In this document: piece by piece, positions 8,292 through 16,588 of the stretch | Numbering within the stretch: the stretch's first letter is position 1 | Layout of the letters: the number at the start of each line of letters is the position of its first letter | Assembly (NCBI GenBank): GCA_009838625.1 | Contig: VXRG01000067.1 | Coordinates: 34,267 to 98,266, forward strand | Length of the DNA: 64,000 bases | Direction of reading: 5' to 3' | Source: Caldilineaceae bacterium SB0664_bin_27 | GTDB taxonomy: Bacteria > Chloroflexota > Anaerolineae > Caldilineales > Caldilineaceae | Notes under the pieces: generated by a model | Told to the model about the DNA's origin: nothing | Databases searched by the model: none | What the model saw: the letters and a program-made list of their open reading frames with translations, nothing else | Position numbers and translations under genes: made by a program

Positions 8292-9326
8292 ATGTCCCTA
8301 CTCGTTTACATAACCGTATCTGGTGACGACCTGATCCGTATCTACACAATGGATAGAGACGGCCAATTGCAACATCGCCATGACGTCCCCGCAATTGGCG
8401 GCCCTTCCGCTTTGGCGGATTCCCCGGATGGGCGGACGCTCTATTGCTCACTGCGGGCCAGCAATGAGTTGGCGGCATTTCGCATAGAACAGGACGGCGG
8501 GTTACACCTCCTGGGTAAGCGGCAGGTCGACGCTGACTCTTGTTACCTCGCCCCAGACAAGACAGGCCGCTTTCTGATGAGCGCCTATTACAGGGCAGGA
8601 AAGGCAATGGTCCACCGGATCGAGTCAGATGGCTCAATCGGCGAAGAAGCATGTAGGGTGACTACGGCTGCCCGCGCTCACTGCATTGAGACTGACGAAA
8701 CGAACCGCTACGCTCTTGTGCCCCATCCGCTCGACGCAAACAGTATCTTCTTGTTCCAGTTTGACGAAAAGACCGGTCAACTGTCGCCCAACCCTTCTGC
8801 ACCTCGGGTGGTGGCGGCCAACGGGCTTGGCCCGAGGCACTTCGTCTTTTCCCTCGACCAGCGGTTTGTCTACACGTCAGATGAGGACGCGTCCTCAGTC
8901 ACCGGCTACCACTTTGACAGGCCCGGGGGTAGTCAATCGCAGTCCAGTCCAGTTGGCTGTACGTTACGCCCCTTTCAGACTATTCCGTCTCTCCCTGAAG
9001 GGTTCGAAGGCGCCAACACGACCGCCCAAATTCACCTGCACCCAAATGGGCGCACGCTCTACGTCACGAATCGAGGCCACGAGAGCATCGCCATCTTTTC
9101 ACTCGATACGGGAAGCGGAGCAGTTGAATTGCAAGGATGGCAGAGCACGGAAGCAGTCCCTCGTGTTTTCAATATTGACCCAGAAGGCCGGTTTCTCCTG
9201 GCCGCGGGACAGGGGACGGGAAACGCAGCAATATACTCGATCGAGCCTGATAGCAGGTTGCTGTCACACCTGATCACGTATGAAGTTGGGAAGCAGCCGA
9301 TGTGGGTACTTTTTCGGCAACAATAG
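8292..9326 (+). CDS. Lactonase-family seven-bladed beta-propeller (6-phosphogluconolactonase-like)
   Basis: A 344-residue protein of the Pgl/YbhE-type lactonase family (PF10282), a seven-bladed propeller. Blade signatures recur: DSPDGRTLYC, DKTGRFLMSAYY, DQRFVYTSDED, HPNGRTLYVTNRG and DPEGRFLLAAGQ. The family hydrolyses sugar lactones such as 6-phosphogluconolactone, although many genomic members have no proven substrate. GAGGAG lies 6 bases before the ATG. It has no signal peptide, so is probably cytosolic. Pairing with a divergent hydroxyacid dehydrogenase and a nearby uronate-dehydrogenase-like gene would suit sugar-acid oxidation, where lactone intermediates form; this is inference. Confidence 0.8.
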   Translation: MSLLVYITVSGDDLIRIYTMDRDGQLQHRHDVPAIGGPSALADSPDGRTLYCSLRASNELAAFRIEQDGGLHLLGKRQVDADSCYLAPDKTGRFLMSAYYRAGKAMVHRIESDGSIGEEACRVTTAARAHCIETDETNRYALVPHPLDANSIFLFQFDEKTGQLSPNPSAPRVVAANGLGPRHFVFSLDQRFVYTSDEDASSVTGYHFDRPGGSQSQSSPVGCTLRPFQTIPSLPEGFEGANTTAQIHLHPNGRTLYVTNRGHESIAIFSLDTGSGAVELQGWQSTEAVPRVFNIDPEGRFLLAAGQGTGNAAIYSIEPDSRLLSHLITYEVGKQPMWVLFRQQ

Positions 9327-9400
9327 CTGCAAGAGGTTTGGTGAGGGGCGCCGTAACCCGGTCTGACAACAGATTTCCTGGACAATCCGGCATGACGCGT

Positions 9401-10282
9401 CTATTCGTCCGAAAGCCCACCTTCTTCAAACCGCCTACGCCGGTAACGGGTGACGTAAACGAGTCCCAACTGAAAGAGCCCAGGGAAATGCAATGCGATC
9501 CAAACCAGAGCGCGATCAAACAGTGTGATATAGACCTCCCGCTCTCCTCGCCTTATCGCCGTAACAGTGCGGCGGCCGACCCTCGCCGGATTGACCCCTT
9601 GCCCTAGCGAGTGGCGTTCGCCCTGCCGATGCTCAGCTCCGGGCACGCTGATCCGGCTGTGCTGTGAAAACTCTGTGTCTGTCAGTCCGGGGCAAACCAG
9701 GACGACGTCTATGTTGTCACGTTTCAACTCGGCGCGGGCTGCGCCGCTAGCGCCCTGAAGCGCGAACTTGGTTGCCGTGTAGCCTCCCCCCAGAGGCTGT
9801 GGAAACTTCCCCACGATACTGCTGACATTCACGATTGTTCCCCCGCCGCTTCGCCGCATTATCGGGACGGCCGCCTGCAGCGCAGCCAGCGGGCCAAAGA
9901 AGTTGACCTCGAAAACGTTCCGGAGGTCGTCCAGATGCAGCTCGTCCACAGTACCGTAAATGCCCATTCCGGCGTTGTTCACCAGGATGTCTACACCTCC
10001 AAAATGACTCGCGGCTGTTTCTATCAGTCCCCGGGCCTGGTCTTCGTCGCTCATGTCGGTAGGCAGCGTCAAGACCTCCACCCCGTACCGCTGGCGCAGC
10101 CCACCGGCAACTTCTTCGAGGCGGTCCTTGCTGCGCGCCGCCAGAACCAGCCGGCAGCCTTCCTCAGCGAGCGCATCGGAAATAGCTTCACCGATGCCCC
10201 GACTTGCGCCTGTGACGATGGCAACCTTTCCTCTGAGATTCCCCTTCTCGAAGTCCTGCGATCGCGAACTGTTGTTTTTCAT
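9401..10282 (-). CDS. Short-chain dehydrogenase/reductase with C-terminal extension
   Basis: A classical SDR of 293 residues. The cofactor motif is TGASRGIG, then NNAGMGIYG, the serine in NVSSIVGKF and YTATK with catalytic Tyr and Lys. After the usual 250-residue core it has a hydrophobic segment (ALVWIALHFPGLFQLGL) and a basic RYRRRRFEEGG end, as in membrane-associated DHRS7-like SDRs, so loose membrane attachment is likely. GGAGG lies about 10 bases before the ATG. Substrate cannot be told from sequence. It stands alone on its strand, convergent with the lactonase gene. Confidence 0.85.
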   Translation of the reverse strand: MKNNSSRSQDFEKGNLRGKVAIVTGASRGIGEAISDALAEEGCRLVLAARSKDRLEEVAGGLRQRYGVEVLTLPTDMSDEDQARGLIETAASHFGGVDILVNNAGMGIYGTVDELHLDDLRNVFEVNFFGPLAALQAAVPIMRRSGGGTIVNVSSIVGKFPQPLGGGYTATKFALQGASGAARAELKRDNIDVVLVCPGLTDTEFSQHSRISVPGAEHRQGERHSLGQGVNPARVGRRTVTAIRRGEREVYITLFDRALVWIALHFPGLFQLGLVYVTRYRRRRFEEGGLSDE

Positions 10283-10723
10283 CGAGATCCGTCCTCCGTA
10301 CTGTAAGCATATGTGATTCCCGACTCCTGCTCAGTTACCGTAACTGGGCAAGTTTGACAAGGCTTTGTGACCAGGACCTTGAAGCGCAGTCCTGGCTGCG
10401 CGTGACTTTACTTGCGATTCTTTTGTGCTCTCAGCGACTGAATACCCGTCTGCCTGAGCCGTCTTGCCATCGTGTCCTCTTGCACAATCCCCGGTGCTAG
10501 CTTACTTGGAAAGCGATCTCAGCGAAAGTTGGTCGAAGTGGCTGCCGGGAAAATCCAGCTCTGTTTTGTGAAGTACAGGAATCGGTGCTATATTCAAATA
10601 TCAGGCCTTACTCCCGCAATCGGGTCAAGTGCCGGAAAATTTGGGCCCTGGCGCCTTACCGGTCGCGATTTCCGTAGCCGGCGATCTGGTAGTAGCGCAA
10701 ATGCAAACGCAAGGACTTAGTTG
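10283..10723. other. Intergenic region with the dsbA-like promoter
   Basis: About 440 bases between divergent genes. Apart from the promoter at 10566-10594, nothing definite is seen. An 82-codon open frame ending at 10720 has no ribosome site and no recognisable protein, and is taken as chance. Confidence 0.5.
10566..10594 (+). promoter_or_regulatory. Sigma-70 promoter for the disulfide-oxidation operon
   Basis: TTGTGA (10566-10571) and TATATT (10589-10594) with a 17-base spacer. Transcription would start near 10601, about 120 bases before the thioredoxin-like gene. Confidence 0.55.
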
Positions 10724-11425
10724 GTGAAAGCGAAAGACCTGATTGCCAGCAACAGAAAACGGTTGTCGCTGAGCATCTATCTTGTTGGCGGAGTCGCCTT
10801 GCTGGCAGGACTGATAACAGTCATCCTGGCCGCGGCAAGCGACAGTGAACCAACTTCAGTTGAGCTGCCCGACTATTCCGGTATTTCTTCCTCGTGGCAG
10901 AATCGAAACATCCTGGGCGATCCCGATGCCCCGGTGACCGTTCAAGCCTGGGAGGACTTTCGCTGTCCGGCATGTGCCGCCTTCAACCAGCGCGTAAAGC
11001 CTGGCCTCGTTGAAAACTACATCTCCACCGGAAAGGTAAAGTTGGAATACAGGCACTTTCCCTTGCAGCAACACGAACCAGGCGCCTCCCTTGCGGCACA
11101 GGCGAGCGAATGTGCCGCCGACCAGGGACGATTCTGGGTTTACCATGATCGTGTCTTCCAGGCGACTTCCTCCGGCGCGAACGCTTTTCTCATGGAGCGA
11201 CTGATCGACTACGCAGTGGAACTGAATCTCGATCGAGATACGTTTGCATCCTGTCTGACAAATCAAGTGCACTTGCCGACCGTTTCTGAGAGCCTGCAGG
11301 ACGCTCGCTCGTCCGGACACAACAGCACGCCTACCGTTCTGGTTGACGGCGTACGCGTAGACAGTCCGCTCGACTACGGAGCGGTCTCGGCAGCAATCGA
11401 CAGCCAACTGGCCTCCGACCAGTAA
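10724..11425 (+). CDS. Membrane-anchored DsbA-family thiol-disulfide oxidoreductase
   Basis: A 233-residue exported thioredoxin-fold protein. Residues about 16-38 form a signal anchor; the catalytic domain follows with WEDFRCPACAAF (Cys81-Pro-Ala-Cys84), an inserted helical region and a cis-proline loop in NSTPTVLVDG. It matches the DsbA/BdbD-like thioredoxin_4 group that introduces disulfides into exported proteins. GTG at 10724 is preferred to TTG at 10721 because AAGGA lies 8 bases upstream. The next gene encodes a DsbB-type partner, so the pair is an oxidant and its recycling enzyme. Confidence 0.88.
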   Translation: MKAKDLIASNRKRLSLSIYLVGGVALLAGLITVILAAASDSEPTSVELPDYSGISSSWQNRNILGDPDAPVTVQAWEDFRCPACAAFNQRVKPGLVENYISTGKVKLEYRHFPLQQHEPGASLAAQASECAADQGRFWVYHDRVFQATSSGANAFLMERLIDYAVELNLDRDTFASCLTNQVHLPTVSESLQDARSSGHNSTPTVLVDGVRVDSPLDYGAVSAAIDSQLASDQ

Positions 11426-11444
11426 ACACGCGGATTTGATTCCC

Positions 11445-12359
11445 ATGAACAGTTCACGCTTTTGGACTAAGCTTGGTCTGTACGGAGCACTCGTCACGGC
11501 TTGGGCCGCTACGATGGGTAGTCTCTATTTCAGCGAAGTGAGTGGCTTTACGTCCTGCACTCTATGTTGGTATCAGCGCATTCTGATGTATCCGCTCGCC
11601 GGACTACTCACTCTTGGGATTCTGCGCAGGGACCCTCATCTTCCGCATCTCGTATTGCCCTTTTCTCTGGTGGGCCAGGGCTTCGCCGTCTATCACTTCC
11701 TGCTTCAGAAGACACCGTATTTTGGATCGCCGTCTTCATGCGGTATTGGCGTGACCTGTGCAACGGTCTGGGTCGATTGGTTTGGGTTCATTACGATTCC
11801 GCTCTTGGCAATGGTCGGGTTCATGGCCATTACAACCGGTATGCTGATGGTCATTGCCTCTGATGCCGGAGGCGCCAGCAAGACTTGGCCCTATAAGTGG
11901 CCGCGGTGGCCGGTGCCCTTTGTGGTTCTGATCGCGATAGGGTTGTACGTAGCCGGCGCCTCCCGTGCCGGAAAGATTCATATCTCTGTTCCCGAAGTGG
12001 TATTCCCAATCGTTTCAGATCTGCCATTCCTCGAACTCTCTGCGGATCCAACGCCAACCCCAGCCCCCACAGCAACGCCTACAGGTCTGGAAAGCGGTGC
12101 GGCTCAATTTGCTCTGGCCTGCGCATCATGCCACGGAGAGCAAGGTGTCGGTGTGGAAGGACTAGGTACTGCTTTGGCGGACTCGCCCCATGTCTCCGGA
12201 CTGACTGACGAGGAACTGCAGGCGGTCATTCGTGATGGACGCGCCGCCGATGCCGAGGACAATCGTACAGGCATCGCGATGCCGCCTTCAGGCGGACAGG
12301 CGGATCTGACCGACCTACAGATTGATAACATTGTCCTTTACATCAAGTCTTTGCAGTAG
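11445..12359 (+). CDS. DsbB/BdbC disulfide oxidoreductase fused to a cytochrome c domain
   Basis: A 304-residue membrane protein. Residues 1-175 are DsbB/BdbC-like, with several transmembrane helices, Cys38-Thr-Leu-Cys41 (CTLCWYQR) and the second redox pair Cys99/Cys105. After a Pro/Thr linker (about 200-215) comes a class I cytochrome c domain with CASCHG (Cys226, Cys229, His230) and a likely axial Met279 in IAMPP. DsbB normally passes electrons from DsbA to quinone; here a covalently attached haem domain could accept or relay them. It lies 19 bases after the DsbA-like gene. ATG at 11445 is preferred to TTG at 11436; no strong ribosome site is seen. No frameshift is needed to read through both parts. 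Confidence 0.85.
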   Translation: MNSSRFWTKLGLYGALVTAWAATMGSLYFSEVSGFTSCTLCWYQRILMYPLAGLLTLGILRRDPHLPHLVLPFSLVGQGFAVYHFLLQKTPYFGSPSSCGIGVTCATVWVDWFGFITIPLLAMVGFMAITTGMLMVIASDAGGASKTWPYKWPRWPVPFVVLIAIGLYVAGASRAGKIHISVPEVVFPIVSDLPFLELSADPTPTPAPTATPTGLESGAAQFALACASCHGEQGVGVEGLGTALADSPHVSGLTDEELQAVIRDGRAADAEDNRTGIAMPPSGGQADLTDLQIDNIVLYIKSLQ

Positions 12360-12456
12360 TACTGCAACTTTGGGGCCCGTCTATGTCGCCTGGTGAGGCA
12401 AACAGCAACGGCTCTGAAATATCAGATGCGGCCCCCGAAGCCTGAAGAGGACCGTT

Positions 12457-13362
12457 ATGCCATTGACTGAGATTCGCAGAGCGCGTCTCGTGAGAAACTT
12501 AAAGGCCTTACAGCTGTTCTTTCCCTACCTTTTGAGTCTACTTGTCCCGGCAATGGCAGGGCTGATCCTCGTTGCCGGCACTTCCTATGCGGCGGTGGAC
12601 CAATTGGGCGGGGAAGACTCGCGTGACCAGTTTCAACACTATCGACTGGATAGAGTTCAAGCCCGCAATTACCAGTCAAACCAGTCCGGCATCACTTCCC
12701 CCGAACAAGGCAGCAGCGTCAGCGGGGCCGTGCCGATAATGGGAACGGCAGCCGGCACGCCTTTCCTTCGCTATGAGCTCTACTACAAAGATTCTGCAAG
12801 CGGCGAGGAAGCCTTCAAATATTTCGACGGGGAACCACGTCAGGTTGTCAACGGACAGCTCGGAGAGTGGCATACCGATGTCCTTGCGCCAGGCACCTAT
12901 ATCCTGCGTTTGAGAGTCGTACGGCCGGATGGAAACTATGATGAGTACTTCGTACATAACATCAGTGTCAGCCAGGATCCGATCACGCCTACGCCTGACG
13001 GGCCGACCCCGACTCCAATTCCCATAGATACACCGACACCGTACCCGCAACCTACAGTTGCTGAGGTCCGTGTCGAGCAGCCCAACATCGAGGGTGAGAC
13101 GGAGGAGCCAACGGAAACTCCGCCTCCTCCTTCACAGAGTGACGGCAGTGGTACAACGGAAAGTCAGACCTCTTCGTCCGGCCAGAGCGAAATTGTTCTG
13201 CAACCGGGAATCCTGGGAGACCTGGGAGAATCGTTGGCCATTGAGAGGCTTCGCACGCAGTTCTTCGCCGGAGTTCGCTGGAGCGCAGGCTTGTTCCTTC
13301 TGTTAGGCGCCGTATTTGCCGCCAAGCGCCTCTTGGAGTGGATATTCACAAAGAACGAGTAG
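12457..13362 (+). CDS. Exported PT-rich protein with Ig-like domain and C-terminal membrane helix
   Basis: A 301-residue protein of unknown function. A long N-terminal hydrophobic segment (about 20-47, FFPYLLSLLVPAMAGLILVA) is a signal peptide or anchor. Residues 75-170 resemble the Ig-like or surface module common in Chloroflexota, opening SPEQGSSVSGAVPIMGTA. A Pro/Thr/Glu-rich linker (about 175-240) leads to a second hydrophobic helix (about 270-292) and a short basic tail. It is thus probably a cell-surface protein held by its C-terminus. GAGGAC lies 6 bases before the ATG. It is codirectional with the disulfide genes but contains no cysteine in its visible extracellular part. Confidence 0.7.
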   Translation: MPLTEIRRARLVRNLKALQLFFPYLLSLLVPAMAGLILVAGTSYAAVDQLGGEDSRDQFQHYRLDRVQARNYQSNQSGITSPEQGSSVSGAVPIMGTAAGTPFLRYELYYKDSASGEEAFKYFDGEPRQVVNGQLGEWHTDVLAPGTYILRLRVVRPDGNYDEYFVHNISVSQDPITPTPDGPTPTPIPIDTPTPYPQPTVAEVRVEQPNIEGETEEPTETPPPPSQSDGSGTTESQTSSSGQSEIVLQPGILGDLGESLAIERLRTQFFAGVRWSAGLFLLLGAVFAAKRLLEWIFTKNE

Positions 13363-13487
13363 ACCAGGCATCACTCTTGTAGTCTCAAGCACCAACCCGA
13401 CACATTCTGTAGGGCGCGCGGGCTGTGATATCTGTATTCCGGTTACCCGCACGGCGAGCGGGCGACCGGCGAGAGGACGATCCTGAT

Positions 13488-15554
13488 TTGGCATCACCTG
13501 AGAAACTGTTCACTCTCCTTCGGCGAATTCTGCTACTCATCGCACCACTCGCGGCCCTGACACCACTTTCCTCGCAAACTGAATTCATTGCGCACTTGCA
13601 GGCCGAACCTTCAGAGACGTTGGAAGCGCCAACGCTGACCTCAGAGACCATTGGGTCGGATACCGTTGTTATTAGCTGGACCGAGGTAGCTGGCGCAGAT
13701 CATTATGTCCTCTTGGTTTGGAGTAGAAGTGTCACTGACTGGGAACCGATCGAAAGAAGCAGCTATTCGGGAAGAAGCTATACCGGTCATGTCATGGCAG
13801 CCGGGAAGCCTGACCACTATTACACAGTTGCCGCAGTCGATTCTGCAGGTGTGTATGGAGAATGGTCGAATCAGGTGCGCATAACCGCACCAGATAAACT
13901 TCCAGCCCCTCTTCTGGTCGCGACTGCATCAAGCGCCACCACCATCGAGCTCAGTTGGTCTGAGATGATCGGCGCGGCCAGATTCGAACTGTTCAGTTGG
14001 TGGGCCAACGACCCTGGATGGCAGCTTTTAGATGATAGTCTGGATAGAGCGTCGTATACGCATGGCGGGCTGACGCCTGGCTGGACCTATTACTACGCGA
14101 TCCGTGCCATTGGGTCGAACGGGCTTGAGGGAGAGTGGTCGAACACGCCCCATGCCACAGTACCCTTCGTACAGGCTCCCACCGCCTCTCCCACTGCCTC
14201 TCCCACGCCTACAACAACGCCTACACCTGCTCTTTCATTAGCTCCTACGTCCACCCCCACGGCGACACCTACTGTAACCAGCAGGCTGCCCGCGCCGACA
14301 CTGACCATCACTGAAACATTGACGACCAGTTTTGAGCTCAGTTGGACGTATGATGCTCGAGCAGACAGGTACGAACTGCTGACCTGGTGGGCCCCGCTCC
14401 CCGCGTGGCAAACAGTCGATAGCAACTTGAAAGAAACGTCTTTCGTACATCTGGGACTAGTGCCGGGCAGGACCTACTACTATGCAATTCGCGCTGTAGA
14501 CTCGCAAGGCGTTGGGGGCGAATGGTCCGCCTTCCTTTCGGCGACAGTACCTACCGCAACACAGATGACCGAGGCCGCGCAGCGAGAGGCTTTGGTCGCG
14601 CTGTATCATGCTACCGGCGGAGCTAACTGGACCCAAAGCAACAACTGGCTGACCAGCGAACCGATTTCTACCTGGTACGGTGTCACCGTGGACCCGAACG
14701 GAAGAGTGACCGAGCTACTCTTGACAGGAAACAATCTGCGCGGGTCGCTCCCGAATCTGGACGCTCTCGACGGCCTGACAATTCTGTCCCTCGGCTCCAA
14801 TTTCCTGAGCGGCTCCATTCCGGAGCTAAACGCCCTCACGGGCTTGTCGTTTCTCGACCTCAGTTTCAATCAGTTTACAGGCTCGATTCCACAGCTGAAT
14901 GCCCTTACTGGCTTGGAATGGCTGTCCTTAAACAATAACCAGGTTACGGGCACTCTACCCGATTTGAGCGCGCTTACCAGGTTAACAAGCCTGTCACTGG
15001 GGTCCAATGACTTCAGTGGCTCGATTCCTGATCTAAGCTCCTTGACAAACTTGCGTGAACTATACCTCACTGACAGCAATCTGAGCGGCTCGATTCCTGA
15101 CCTTAGAGCCCTCACAGAGTTAACTCACCTCTATCTGGGAGACAATAGGTTGTCCGGATCATTTCCCGACATTGTTTCACTCAACCATCTGACTTGGGTG
15201 GACCTCAGCCAAAACTTGCTGGAAGGCCAACTTCCGGATCTGAGCGCTCTCGCGAACTTGACCTGGCTGTCGCTTAGCCGTAATCAATTTAGTGGGCAAA
15301 TCCCCGACCTGACTGCGCTCACCCAACTTAATGTTCTTCAATTGGGCCACAACAGGCTTACCGGGCCGGTTCCGAACTTGAGTCCCCTCGAAAGTCTGAT
15401 CGTCCTCGATCTCGCAGGAAACGAACTGTGCCTGACCGAGGGATCAGTCCAGCCAGGCACCAGTACTGCCGTTGCCAATCACCTGGCAGACCTGAACCTA
15501 CCTGCATGTCCAACCGCCTTTATATCCCCTCCGAGTTTGCAGGCAGACCCTTAG
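13488..15554 (+). CDS. Secreted protein with three fibronectin III domains and leucine-rich repeats
   Basis: A surface or secreted protein of about 688 residues. The N-terminus is a signal peptide (FTLLRRILLLIAPLAAL). Three fibronectin III-like modules follow, each with a Trp-rich strand (SWTEVAGADHYVLLVW, SWSEMIGAARFELFSW, SWTYDARADRYELLTW); the second and third are split by a Pro/Thr/Ser linker. The C-terminal half starts with a plant-like cap (LYHATGGANWTQSNNW) and has ten 23-residue LRRs plus a partial one, of LxxLxLxxNxLSGSIPDL type. It is probably adhesive or protein-binding; no enzyme domain or sorting motif is seen. TTG at 13488 is chosen, with GAGAGGA 10 bases upstream, over a GTG at 13425 that would precede the signal peptide with a basic 21-residue extension. 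Confidence 0.8.
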   Translation: MASPEKLFTLLRRILLLIAPLAALTPLSSQTEFIAHLQAEPSETLEAPTLTSETIGSDTVVISWTEVAGADHYVLLVWSRSVTDWEPIERSSYSGRSYTGHVMAAGKPDHYYTVAAVDSAGVYGEWSNQVRITAPDKLPAPLLVATASSATTIELSWSEMIGAARFELFSWWANDPGWQLLDDSLDRASYTHGGLTPGWTYYYAIRAIGSNGLEGEWSNTPHATVPFVQAPTASPTASPTPTTTPTPALSLAPTSTPTATPTVTSRLPAPTLTITETLTTSFELSWTYDARADRYELLTWWAPLPAWQTVDSNLKETSFVHLGLVPGRTYYYAIRAVDSQGVGGEWSAFLSATVPTATQMTEAAQREALVALYHATGGANWTQSNNWLTSEPISTWYGVTVDPNGRVTELLLTGNNLRGSLPNLDALDGLTILSLGSNFLSGSIPELNALTGLSFLDLSFNQFTGSIPQLNALTGLEWLSLNNNQVTGTLPDLSALTRLTSLSLGSNDFSGSIPDLSSLTNLRELYLTDSNLSGSIPDLRALTELTHLYLGDNRLSGSFPDIVSLNHLTWVDLSQNLLEGQLPDLSALANLTWLSLSRNQFSGQIPDLTALTQLNVLQLGHNRLTGPVPNLSPLESLIVLDLAGNELCLTEGSVQPGTSTAVANHLADLNLPACPTAFISPPSLQADP

Positions 15555-15871
15555 TGCTTACGAAGGCCGGGGAAAACAGGAGAATGAACTGATTTTCCCC
15601 TACGGCGGTCCCATAGCGATTCGCAAGACTGCAAAGTTTCAGACAAGAATGGTGGCCCTTCCACTTTTGGCGAACCGACCTGGATGCGAGATAATCAACT
15701 GCTGACTGTCGTTCACTTCCGCGACAATCGCCCCGCGCCGCAGAGACTGAAGGCAACAATTCTCGCGAACTGCATGCTCGCCTATTTGTCTCAAGCTCTG
15801 CCAGGATTCGTTTTCCCGACTTCAGCGCGCATCGTGCTGCCCTGATTGGGAAACTGTTAGAGCGGTTGACC
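15555..15871. other. Intergenic region before pth
   Basis: Contains the stem-loop at 15569-15600 just after the LRR gene. The rest shows no gene, RNA signature or good promoter by eye. Confidence 0.5.
15569..15600 (+). terminator. Stem-loop after the LRR protein gene
   Basis: GGGGAAAA (15569-15576) pairs perfectly with TTTTCCCC (15593-15600); inner CAG/CTG can extend the stem. It begins 14 bases after the stop codon. No T-run follows beyond the stem itself, so it may be a factor-aided terminator or an mRNA 3' stabiliser. Confidence 0.5.
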
Positions 15872-16498
15872 ATGAAAATTATCGTGGGTCTGGGCAATCC
15901 TGGGCCCCAATACGCGCGCAATCGTCACAATATTGGCTTTCAAGTGTTGGACATTCTGGCCGAAAGGCATGGGATTTCACTCGCCCGAGCGAAGTTCAAT
16001 GCCCTGTTCGGCCTGGGTTCCATCATGCAATCGCGAGCGCCGGAACGTGATCGACAAGCAAGAGAAGGCATGTCCGGCCAAAAGGTAGTGCTGCTGCGCC
16101 CCCTTACATTCATGAACCGGAGCGGCGCCTCTGTCGCGCCAGTGGCAAGCTTCTATGGAGTGGAACCACGCGACATATTTGTCATCTACGATGAGCTTGA
16201 CCTGCCGAGCGGCAAGCTGCGCCTGCGCCCTTTTGGAGGAAGCGGTGGACACAACGGAATGAAATCGATCATCCAGATGCTGGGCACCGATCGGTTTCCG
16301 CGGGCCAGGGTGGGCATTGGACGGCCTCACACTCCAATGAGTCCGGCCGACTACGTCTTGCAGAATTTCAGCGTCGACGAGGAGACCACTTTCGAGACAC
16401 TACGACCGCGAATTGCCGATGCTGCAGAAACTTGGCTCTTTCATGGTATCGACCTGGCGATGAATCGCTTTAACTCAGAAGCGGCGCCGGCGCCTTGA
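15872..16498 (+). CDS. pth: Peptidyl-tRNA hydrolase
   Basis: A 208-residue bacterial Pth, which cleaves the ester between peptide and tRNA and recycles peptidyl-tRNAs dropped by ribosomes. Conserved residues are present: Asn9 and Pro10 in GLGNPGPQY, the catalytic His19 in RHNIGF, the FMNRSG loop, DELDLPSG with the supporting Asp, and [12 protein letters not shown]. Residues about 48-70 hold a small insertion between strands, slightly longer than usual. ATG at 15872 is chosen so the protein begins [11 protein letters not shown]; a TTG two codons earlier is possible. mfd follows 90 bases later on the same strand, a pairing common in bacteria. Confidence 0.95.
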   Translation: MKIIVGLGNPGPQYARNRHNIGFQVLDILAERHGISLARAKFNALFGLGSIMQSRAPERDRQAREGMSGQKVVLLRPLTFMNRSGASVAPVASFYGVEPRDIFVIYDELDLPSGKLRLRPFGGSGGHNGMKSIIQMLGTDRFPRARVGIGRPHTPMSPADYVLQNFSVDEETTFETLRPRIADAAETWLFHGIDLAMNRFNSEAAPAP

Positions 16499-16588
16499 GA
16501 CTACAATCCCTCATATCTGCAATCCGGGCCTCTGCACCTACTTTCACAGGACGGCCCCCACTGAGGTGTCACTGACAATAGGAGTAGA

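Noticed and set aside
10472..10720. An 82-codon frame just before the DsbA-like gene
   Set aside because: It contains the predicted promoter and lacks a ribosome site and homology.
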